A stretch of DNA of 14,726 nt from CAYMLL01 sp964390645 (GTDB lineage Bacteria > Planctomycetota > UBA8108). Below are positions 7,309 to 14,726 of the stretch, piece after piece; within the stretch, counting starts at the first letter, position 1; each line of letters begins with the position of its first letter. Position numbers and translations under genes: made by a program. The notes under the pieces were generated by a model. It had not been told where the DNA came from. It was given only the letters and a program-made list of their open reading frames with translations, and did no database searches. The stretch is from positions 1 to 14,726 of the forward strand of contig CAYMLL010000195.1 of the NCBI GenBank assembly GCA_964390645.1, written 5' to 3'.

Positions 7309-7633
7309 GATGCCACCTCCCGGTCCCTTATCGGATCGTCGTATCGGCGGACTTCGCTCGGAGGGGAGCAGGATACGGCTTCCGCACTCCGCGTTTCGTG
7401 GGCAGACGCCGGACGCGATGTATTTCGGGCCGGGTCACGGTGTCCCCGCCGACCTCGAGGCCAGGAGAAAGACGGCTCACGCCGCCCGAACAGCCGTGAA
7501 TCGGACGAGATCGTATCGCGTGTGCCGCGAGCCGGTGAGTGATCAGGCCAGTCCCGTCCACACGGAGACGCGATGGCCGGGCCTCCCTCGAACTCAGGTC
7601 GGCGGTGTTCCGTCAGATGGAGTCCGGGATGTC

Positions 7634-7662
7634 TTGACGCGTGCCAGACTGGTCTGTAAACG
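7634..7662 (+). promoter_or_regulatory. Candidate sigma-70-type promoter of the pdh operon
   Basis: TTGACG at 7634-7639 is five of six matches to the -35 consensus. With a 17-base spacer it is followed by TAAACG at 7657-7662, a weak -10. Transcription from here would give a leader of roughly 185 bases before the aceE start. It is the best promoter-like pair seen in this gap, but the weak -10 keeps confidence low. Confidence 0.3.
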
Positions 7663-7722
7663 CATTGGACACAATCAGATACAGATCTCGCGGTGCGGCC
7701 GCGGGGGCTGTCGACGCGGCAT

Positions 7723-7740
7723 TCTGCAGCGATCTGCAGA
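7723..7740 (+). promoter_or_regulatory. Leader hairpin before aceE
   Basis: TCTGCAG-CGAT-CTGCAGA forms a 7-bp stem with a four-base loop inside the presumed leader. It may influence leader folding. There is no T-run, so it is not a standard terminator, and no known riboswitch pattern is recognised. Confidence 0.3.
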
Positions 7741-7853
7741 CTGCGGCGAAACGTGACTCCACTATGATGTTCGGTTCGATTCTGCCGACACAGGAGGAGG
7801 GGAAGAGGCCGCGAGATCAGGCTCTCGTCCGGCCGCGGAGAAACCGATCGCAG

Positions 7854-10541
7854 ATGTTGATGCCAAAACCCGACGAAACCCGCGCCTTTGTCGACGTCGA
7901 TCCCGAGGAGACCGCCGAGTGGCTGGAGTCTCTGGAGGATGTTCTTTCTCGACACGGCAAGGACCGGCTCAGATATCTCCTGGGCGTGATCGGCACACGC
8001 TCCCAGCGCCGAGGAGCCGGGGTGGAGTTCTCGGCGAACACGCCCTACCTGAACTCTATTCCGTGTGAACAGGAGCCGCACTATCCCGGCAATCGCGAGA
8101 TCGAGCGCCGGATCAAGAGCATCGTTCGCTGGAACGCGATGGCCATGGTCGTCCGGGCGAACAAGGAGAGCCCGGGGATCGGCGGCCACATCTCGACCTT
8201 CGCATCCGCGGCGACCCTCTACGAGGTGGGTTTCAACCACTTCTTTCGTGGGCCTTCGAACGGGGATCCCGGCGATCAGATCTACTTCCAGGGTCACGCC
8301 TCACCGGGGATTTACTCCCGTGCCTTTCTCGAGGGCAGGCTCGGCCTCGAGCACCTGAACAATTTCCGGCGAGAGCTCGCCGACGGGGGAGGGCTGAGCT
8401 CCTATCCCCACCCCTGGTTGATGCCGGAGTTCTGGACTTTTCCGACGGTGTCGATGGGCCTCTCGCCGTTGATGGCCATTTACCAGGCTCGCTTCAACCG
8501 CTACCTGCAGGACCGCGGCCTTGCCGACACGTCGATGTCGAAGGTCTGGTGCTTCATCGGGGACGGGGAGACCGACGAGCCGGAGACGCTTGGCGCGATC
8601 ACCCTGGCGGTTCGGGAGAAGCTGGACAACCTGATCTTCGTCTGCAACTGCAACCTGCAGCGTCTCGACGGTCCGGTGCGCGGCAACCACAAGATCATCC
8701 AGGAGCTCGAGCGCGCCTTCCGCGGCGCCGGCTGGAACGTCATCAAGGTGATCTGGGGCAGCGACTGGGACCCGCTCCTCGAGAAGGACGACGGGGAGCT
8801 CGTCCGCCGCATGGAGGACGCGGTGGACGGAGACTACCAGCGATTCTCGGTGCAGTCCGGCGCCGAGACTCGCCAGGAGTTCTTCGGTACGTCGGAGAAG
8901 CTCCTGCGGCTCGCCCAGCACCTGAGTGATGACGAGATCCTGCGCATGGGCCGCGGCGGACACGATCCCGAGAAGGTCTACGCGGCCTACCGTGCGGCGG
9001 TGATGAACGACTCCGGTATGCCGACGGTGATCCTCGCCAAGACTATCAAGGGCTACGGCCTCGGCGAGGCCGGCGAGGGGCGAAATATCACGCATCAGCA
9101 GAAGAAGCTCAACGAGCAGGAGCTGCGCGAGTTCCGCTCCCGCTTCGGCATTCCGATCTCGGACGAGAAGGTAGCGGATGCGCCGTTCTACCTGCCTCCG
9201 GAGGACAGCCCCGAGATGCGCTACCTGCGAGAGCGGCGCGAGCAGCTTGGCGGGAGCATACCGCAGCGGCGGCAGGCTGTGGAGCCGCTGACCGCTCCGG
9301 CGGTCGAGGAGTTCCGGGAGTTCTTTCAGGGTAGCGAAGGTCGCGAGATCTCGACGACGATGGCCTTCGTCCGGATGTTCGGGAAGCTCCTGCGCCACGA
9401 GGAGATCGGCGACCTCCTCGTGCCGATCATCCCCGACGAGGCGCGCACCTTCGGGATGGAGGCGCTCTTCCGCTCGGTGGGCATCTACAGCCACTGCGGT
9501 CAGCGCTACGAGCCGGTCGACTCCGACACGCTGCTCTACTACAAGGAGGCCAAGGACGGACAGATCCTCGAGGAGGGCATCAACGAGGCGGGCGCGATGG
9601 CGTCCTTCATCGCCGCGGGTACGGCATACTCGACACACGCGGTCAACACGATTCCGTTCTTTGTCTACTACTCGATGTTCGGCTTCCAGCGAATCGGCGA
9701 CCTGATCTGGGCGGGTGCCGACTGCCGTACGAAGGGATTCCTCATCGGCGGGACCGCCGGGCGTACGACTCTCAACGGGGAGGGGCTGCAGCACCAGGAC
9801 GGCCACAGCCTGATCCTCGCGACCACCGTGCCGTCGCTCCGCGTTTATGACGTGGCCTTCGGGTACGAGACGGCGGCGATTGTCCAGGAAGGAATCCGCT
9901 GCATGTACCAGGAGCAGGAGGATGTCTTCTACTACATCACCCTCTGCAACGAGAACTACGAGCAGCCCGACATGCCCGAGGGGGTGCGGCAGGGGATTCT
10001 CGCGGGCATGTATCGCTATCACTCTGTCGATGGCGTGGACGAGAAGATGCGTGTACAGCTCTTCGGCAGCGGGCCGATCCTGCGCGAGGCGCTGCGGGCG
10101 CAGGAGATTCTCGCCAGAAAGTACGGCGTCGGGTCGGACGTGTGGAGCGTGACCAGCTACAAGCAGCTGCGACACGAGGCGCTCGCCGCGGAACGCTGGA
10201 ATCGTCTGCACCCGGGCTCGCAGCAACGCAGCTGTTACCTCTGGGACATGCTCCAGGGAGTCGAGGGACCCTTCGTCGCGGTCACCGACTACATGAAGCT
10301 CGTGCCGGAGCAGATCGCCGGCTGGGTGCCAGGGGGCCTCAGGAGTCTCGGCACGGACGGATTCGGCCGCAGCGAGACGCGGGAGAACCTGCGACGGCAC
10401 TTCGAGATCGACGCGGAGTCGATCGTGTTGACATCGCTCGGCGAGCTGCAGCAACGGGGACTGGTGAAGGAAGACGTGGTAAAGAGCGCGGTCAAGCAGC
10501 TCGGGATCGATCCGGACAAGCCGGATCCGGTGCGCGCGTGA
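7854..10541 (+). CDS. aceE: Pyruvate dehydrogenase E1, homodimeric type
   Basis: Thiamine-diphosphate-dependent E1 that decarboxylates pyruvate and passes the acetyl group to lipoyl-E2. I start at ATG 7854 (895 residues, close to the 887 of E. coli AceE); ATG 7860 is equally possible. The frame is open back to GTG 7641, but that extension is Arg/Ser-rich and lies over the presumed promoter. The family block begins at DPEETAEWLESLEDV. Hallmarks in order: SANTPYLNSIP, RWNAMAMVVRANK, GGHISTFASAATLYEVGFNHFF; the ThDP/Mg motif GDGETDEP (236-243) through NCN (265-267) and LQRLDG; the inner-loop GGHDP; EEGINEAGA with the conserved Glu at 578; YYSMFGFQRIGDL and GRTTLNGEGLQHQDGHS. It is the single-chain type, not the split alpha/beta type. 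First gene of a three-gene operon, with 43 bases to aceF. Confidence 0.97.
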   Translation: MLMPKPDETRAFVDVDPEETAEWLESLEDVLSRHGKDRLRYLLGVIGTRSQRRGAGVEFSANTPYLNSIPCEQEPHYPGNREIERRIKSIVRWNAMAMVVRANKESPGIGGHISTFASAATLYEVGFNHFFRGPSNGDPGDQIYFQGHASPGIYSRAFLEGRLGLEHLNNFRRELADGGGLSSYPHPWLMPEFWTFPTVSMGLSPLMAIYQARFNRYLQDRGLADTSMSKVWCFIGDGETDEPETLGAITLAVREKLDNLIFVCNCNLQRLDGPVRGNHKIIQELERAFRGAGWNVIKVIWGSDWDPLLEKDDGELVRRMEDAVDGDYQRFSVQSGAETRQEFFGTSEKLLRLAQHLSDDEILRMGRGGHDPEKVYAAYRAAVMNDSGMPTVILAKTIKGYGLGEAGEGRNITHQQKKLNEQELREFRSRFGIPISDEKVADAPFYLPPEDSPEMRYLRERREQLGGSIPQRRQAVEPLTAPAVEEFREFFQGSEGREISTTMAFVRMFGKLLRHEEIGDLLVPIIPDEARTFGMEALFRSVGIYSHCGQRYEPVDSDTLLYYKEAKDGQILEEGINEAGAMASFIAAGTAYSTHAVNTIPFFVYYSMFGFQRIGDLIWAGADCRTKGFLIGGTAGRTTLNGEGLQHQDGHSLILATTVPSLRVYDVAFGYETAAIVQEGIRCMYQEQEDVFYYITLCNENYEQPDMPEGVRQGILAGMYRYHSVDGVDEKMRVQLFGSGPILREALRAQEILARKYGVGSDVWSVTSYKQLRHEALAAERWNRLHPGSQQRSCYLWDMLQGVEGPFVAVTDYMKLVPEQIAGWVPGGLRSLGTDGFGRSETRENLRRHFEIDAESIVLTSLGELQQRGLVKEDVVKSAVKQLGIDPDKPDPVRA

Positions 10542-10549
10542 CGGACTTT

Positions 10550-10571
10550 CGAAGGGGCCCCCGAAGGGGCC
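10550..10571 (+). repeat. Short tandem repeat in the aceE-aceF gap
   Basis: CGAAGGGGCC occurs twice with a 12-base period, and the GGGGCCCC between the copies is self-complementary. It fills half of the 43-base gap. The aceF ribosome-binding site (ACAGGAA) follows immediately. It could affect relative translation of the two genes, or be neutral. Confidence 0.6.
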
Positions 10572-10584
10572 GCGACAGGAACGC

Positions 10585-11976
10585 ATGAGCGAAGAACTCA
10601 GACTGCCGGACCTTGGTGAGAACATCGAAGGCGGTGACGTGGTCAGCGTTCTCGTCGGTGTCGGCGACGATGTCGAGGTGGAGCAGAACGTCATCGAGCT
10701 GGAGACCGACAAGGCCGTCGTCGAGCTTCCGAGTCCGTACAGCGGCAAGGTCAAGACGATTCATGTCGTCGCCGGGGATCGTCTGGCGATCGGCGACCTC
10801 GTGCTGACGCTGGAGGTCGCTGCTGGAGCCGAAGCGAGGAGCGAAACGGCGTCCGGACCCGCATCGGCGTCGGAGCCCGAGTCGGCGTCGGAGCCCGAGT
10901 CGGCGTCCGGACCCGACGCGGCGCTGAAGTCGGCGTCGGAGCCGGGGCCGAAGTCGGAAGCAGCCCGCCGAACACCCGCCGCGCGCACCGCCGCCGGCAG
11001 AGCGGTACCGGTTTCCGCCGTCGGGAATGGCCGCCCTGCGGCCCCTGCGGCCCCCGCCACGCGCCGTCTGGCTCGCGAGCTCGGAGTCGATCTCCACCAG
11101 GTCTCGGGGACGGGACCGTCCGGGCGCATCACGCGCGATGACGTCAAGTCGTTCGTCCGCCGGGTCAGCGAGACCGGAGGAGTCTCCGTCGGACCGGGCG
11201 CGGCGGCGAACTCCGGCGCTGCGCCGGCGCTTCCCGACTTCAGCCAGTGGGGCGAGGTCGAGGTCACTCCGCTGCGCGGCATCCGCAAGGCCACCGCCGA
11301 CGCGATGAGCCTCGCGTGGCGTACGATTCCCCATGTCACGCAGTTCGACTCGGCGGAGGTCACCGACCTCGAGTCGGCGCGTAAGCGTTACGAGACCCTG
11401 CGGGTGAAGAAGAGACGGCCGGACGATGAGCCTCCCGGGAGCAAGGTCACGATGACCGTCCTGGCGCTCAAGGCGAGCGTGGCGGCGCTGCAGCGCTTCC
11501 CCAGGTTCAACTCGAGCATCGACATGGCTGCGGGCCAGCTCATCACCAAGCGCTACTTCCACATCGGCATCGCGGTCGACACCGAGCACGGTCTCCTCGT
11601 ACCGGTGATTCGAGACGTCGACAAGAAGAGTCTCGACGAGCTCGCGGTCGAGATCAGCGACATCGCCGACCGTGCACGGCAGCGAAAGATCGCTCTCGAG
11701 GAGTTGCGCGGCGGGACGTTCACGATCACGAACCTCGGCGGTATCGGCGGGACGGCTTTCACGCCGATCGTCAACCATCCGGAGGTGGCGATTCTCGGGC
11801 TCGCGCGCGGCAAGAAGGAGCTGGAGATGGTGGACGGTCGACCACAGGAGCGCTTGATGTTGCCGCTCTGTCTCTCCTACGATCACCGGGTTATCGACGG
11901 CGCCGACGGTGCTCGCTTCCTGCGATACCTCGCGGCCCTGCTCGCGAATCCCTTCCAGCTGATGTTGAAGCTCTGA
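10585..11976 (+). CDS. aceF: Pyruvate dehydrogenase E2, dihydrolipoyl acetyltransferase
   Basis: Core of the complex: carries the swinging lipoyl arm and transfers acetyl to CoA. 463 residues; ATG 10585 with AGGA upstream. Domain order: one lipoyl domain (residues 1-80) with lipoylated K43 in ETDKAVVE; an Ala/Pro/Ser/Glu-rich linker (81-156) containing SASEPE repeats; the peripheral-subunit-binding domain (157-192: RRLARELGVDL, GTGPSGRITRDDV) that docks E1 or E3; a second short flexible linker; and the catalytic trimer-forming domain (about 225-463), with RKATADAM, GIAVDTEHGLLVPVI, TFTITNLGGIGG and the active-site motif DHRVIDG (433-439, catalytic H434). Only one lipoyl domain is present, against three in E. 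coli. Pyruvate rather than 2-oxoglutarate specificity is inferred from the aceE neighbour. Lipoate would be attached by enzymes encoded elsewhere. Confidence 0.96.
   Translation: MSEELRLPDLGENIEGGDVVSVLVGVGDDVEVEQNVIELETDKAVVELPSPYSGKVKTIHVVAGDRLAIGDLVLTLEVAAGAEARSETASGPASASEPESASEPESASGPDAALKSASEPGPKSEAARRTPAARTAAGRAVPVSAVGNGRPAAPAAPATRRLARELGVDLHQVSGTGPSGRITRDDVKSFVRRVSETGGVSVGPGAAANSGAAPALPDFSQWGEVEVTPLRGIRKATADAMSLAWRTIPHVTQFDSAEVTDLESARKRYETLRVKKRRPDDEPPGSKVTMTVLALKASVAALQRFPRFNSSIDMAAGQLITKRYFHIGIAVDTEHGLLVPVIRDVDKKSLDELAVEISDIADRARQRKIALEELRGGTFTITNLGGIGGTAFTPIVNHPEVAILGLARGKKELEMVDGRPQERLMLPLCLSYDHRVIDGADGARFLRYLAALLANPFQLMLKL
10864..10917 (+). repeat. Three tandem 18-bp units in the E2 linker
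   Basis: Two identical 18-base units (10864-10881 and 10882-10899, TCGGCGTCGGAGCCCGAG) are followed by a third with a few changes (10900-10917). They encode SASEPE, SASEPE and SASGPD in the flexible linker after the lipoyl domain. The multiple-of-three length lets copy number vary without breaking the frame, so linker length may vary between strains. Confidence 0.85.
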
Positions 11977-12034
11977 TCCGGGCCGCGTCATCGACGCGCG
12001 AGCTCCGGAAGACACGTGAGAGGTGGAGACTCCA

Positions 12035-13468
<1,434 letters not shown>

Positions 13469-13470
13469 GG

Positions 13471-13569
13471 TCAGAGAGCCGTTGTGCAGTCGAGCTCGTC
13501 GTCGCTCGTATCGACGCCGGGATCGAAGGGTCCGGCGAGTGGCGGCGCAGCGTGCACGCCATGGCCCGG
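13471..13569 (-). pseudogene. Possible relic of a dockerin-protein tail
   Basis: Immediately past lpdA the minus strand reads PGHGVHAAPPLAGPFDPGVD, then TSDDELDCTTAL and stop at 13471-13473. This resembles the C-terminal tail of planctomycete dockerin-repeat proteins, including the one at the left of this window (APFPGCGTSD, then DEELGC). The calcium loops themselves are not seen upstream. Only about 30 codons support this, so chance is a real alternative. Confidence 0.25.
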
Positions 13570-13619
13570 CGCGAAAGACGCATCGATCGTCGATTGCGGG
13601 GAGCATGAGAAGTGTGCTC

Positions 13620-13628
13620 TGGTATAGG
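13620..13628 (+). promoter_or_regulatory. Candidate extended -10 promoter for the CotH-like gene
   Basis: TGG-TATAGG matches the extended -10 pattern (TG, one base, then TATAAT with two mismatches). It ends 38 bases before the ATG at 13667. No -35 box is found at normal spacing; TTGCGG at 13594 is too far away. It would let this gene be transcribed independently of the pdh operon. Confidence 0.3.
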
Positions 13629-13666
13629 CACTCGCGATGGATCGCCCGACACTCGATGGAGGCGTC

Positions 13667-14726
13667 ATGCGCCGCCACCTCACCCTTTCTCTTCTGATCT
13701 CGGTCGCGGTTCTCGCCGCCGTCTCGCCTGCCAGTGCTCAGCGCGATTTCCAGCGCGGTTTCCCACGCGATCCTCGACGCGGCTCTCCTCGGAGTGCTCA
13801 ACGGGGGCGCCCACCGCGGCTCCTGGAGCGTTTCGATGCCGACAAGAACGGCCGTCTCGACGACGAGGAGCGGGCCAAGGCTCGCGAGTCGGTGCGGGAG
13901 AGCCGTGGTCAGCGTTACGGGTCGGGCCGCCCGCTGCGACGGACGACCCGTCCCGACCCGATCGTGGCCGTGCCGGCGCCCGTTCCGGAGGGCGAGGGCC
14001 TCGAGCCGCCATCGAACGTGGAGCTCTACGACGACCGATCGATGCGCGTGCTTCACTTTCGGTTCACGAACGCGGACTGGTTCGAGGAGCTCGGCGACTT
14101 CTACGGGTCCGACGTCGACGTCTCGGCGGATCTGTCCGTCGATGGCGTGGACTATCGAGGCGTCGGTGTTCGATTTCGCGGGCGCTCGTCGTACATCACG
14201 ATCGGTGACTCGGAGAAGCGATCGTTCAACGTCGACGTTGACTTCACGGTCGAGGGACAGACGCTCTACGGCTACAAGTCGCTGAACCTGCTCAACTGTC
14301 ATGCGGACCCCGGATTCCTGCGCGAGGTTCTCTATTCGCGTATCTGCTCCGAGTACCTGCCGACGCTGAAGTCCGGCTTCGTGCACGTTCTCGTCAACGG
14401 AGAGGACTGGGGAGTCTACGCGAACGTGCAGCAGTTCAACGGCGACTCCCTTCGCGAGTGGTACGGAACCGGACGCGGAGTGCGCTGGAAAGTGCCCGGA
14501 CGTGCGCGCGGCGCGGCATTCGAATGGCATGGCCCCGACGTCGAAGAATACGAGCGCGCCTACGTCCTCAAGAAGGCCAACGCCGACGCCCCGTGGAAGA
14601 CGTTGATGCTTGTCTGCGAGCTCCTCGACACGGCACCGCCGGAGCGACTCGAGGAGACGCTCGGGAGGGTGCTCGACATCGACGGTGCTCTCTGGTGCCT
14701 GGCACTCGAAAACGTCTTCATGGACA
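13667..14726 (+). CDS. Secreted CotH-kinase-family protein with EF-hand (5' part)
   Basis: Open to the right edge, so the gene is cut off after 353 codons. ATG 13667 has GGAGG four bases upstream and opens a signal peptide (MRRHLTLSLLISVAVLAAV, likely cut after ASA-24). An Arg-rich stretch and a canonical EF-hand loop follow: DADKNGRLDDEE at 57-68, with Asp/Asn/Glu at the calcium positions. From about residue 118 it matches the CotH kinase family: VDGVDYRGVGVRFRGRSSY, EKRSFNVDVDF, LYGYKSLNLLNCHADP, FLREVLYSRI, FVHVLVNGEDWGVYANVQQF and LREWYG. CotH proteins are atypical protein kinases first known from spore coats; in bacteria such as this, exported copies are common and substrates unknown. 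The catalytic C-terminal residues lie beyond the window. Placement after the pdh operon appears to be chance. Confidence 0.85.
   Translation, partial: MRRHLTLSLLISVAVLAAVSPASAQRDFQRGFPRDPRRGSPRSAQRGRPPRLLERFDADKNGRLDDEERAKARESVRESRGQRYGSGRPLRRTTRPDPIVAVPAPVPEGEGLEPPSNVELYDDRSMRVLHFRFTNADWFEELGDFYGSDVDVSADLSVDGVDYRGVGVRFRGRSSYITIGDSEKRSFNVDVDFTVEGQTLYGYKSLNLLNCHADPGFLREVLYSRICSEYLPTLKSGFVHVLVNGEDWGVYANVQQFNGDSLREWYGTGRGVRWKVPGRARGAAFEWHGPDVEEYERAYVLKKANADAPWKTLMLVCELLDTAPPERLEETLGRVLDIDGALWCLALENVFMD

Larger units (their letters stand above)
7309..7853. other. Region upstream of the pyruvate dehydrogenase operon
   Basis: No gene recognised. The first 250 bases may be the outer end of the IS3-like element, but I could not identify an inverted terminal repeat. 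The last 220 bases probably hold the operon promoter and leader. A purine-rich GGAGGAGGGG near 7793 resembles a ribosome-binding site, but no start codon follows at a suitable distance in the aceE frame. Confidence 0.5.

Noticed and set aside
7641..7853. A 71-codon N-terminal extension of aceE from GTG 7641
   Set aside because: The extension is Arg/Ser-rich, lacks family similarity, would overlap the candidate promoter and makes the protein longer than known AceE.
8301..10754. An 817-codon open frame on the minus strand
   Set aside because: It lies antisense to aceE and the start of aceF, whose plus-strand products match their families along their whole length. The antisense translation is rich in Arg, His, Leu and Val with no domain; it is an effect of GC-rich third positions.
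10864..10917. Tandem repeats considered as a CRISPR-like array
   Set aside because: Units are contiguous, without spacers, and encode an in-frame protein linker.

Overview
The window is GC-rich bacterial DNA. It probably comes from an uncultured planctomycete (Planctomycetota) or a close relative. Three things point there: a secreted protein ending in a paired dockerin-type calcium repeat with the tail style common in Planctomycetota, an exported formylglycine-type sulfatase, and a secreted CotH-kinase-like protein. The assignment is an inference from gene style; there is no rRNA or other marker gene here.

Layout. (1) 80-1057, minus strand: a secreted Ig-like/dockerin-repeat protein. (2) 1058-2013: no intact gene, probably decayed DNA with a possible trace of an IS110-like transposase. 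(3) 2014-2607, plus: a remnant of a serine hydrolase (class C beta-lactamase/penicillin-binding family), in which a signal-like segment runs straight into the C-terminal third so that the catalytic part is missing. (4) 2696-4420, plus: an exported sulfatase of the iduronate-2-sulfatase type with a C-terminal VHL-beta-like domain. (5) 4421-5220: no intact gene, but a frameshifted Cys-rich reading on the minus strand. (6) 5221-6450, plus: a Kelch-like propeller protein with an acidic C-terminal half. (7) 6540-7308: two decayed transposase genes (IS1-like on plus, IS3 OrfA-like on minus) that face each other and meet near 6980. (8) 7309-7853: leader region of the next operon. (9) 7854-13468, plus: a complete pyruvate dehydrogenase operon in the order aceE, aceF, lpdA, with gaps of 43 and 58 bases. 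(10) 13469-13666: a short gap with a possible dockerin-tail relic on the minus strand and a candidate extended -10 promoter. (11) 13667 to the right edge, plus: the first 353 codons of a secreted CotH-kinase-family protein with an EF-hand.

How the genes work together. Only the pyruvate dehydrogenase genes form a clear functional unit: E1 decarboxylates pyruvate, E2 makes acetyl-CoA, and E3 reoxidises the lipoyl group and makes NADH. The left half is a mosaic of secreted or accessory proteins separated by transposon wreckage and truncated genes, as in a region with a history of insertion, deletion and decay. I found no tRNA, rRNA, CRISPR array or recognisable defence system. The most unusual items are the VHL-like domain on the sulfatase, the internally deleted hydrolase, the acidic Kelch-like protein and the Cys-rich frameshifted reading at 4469-4695.
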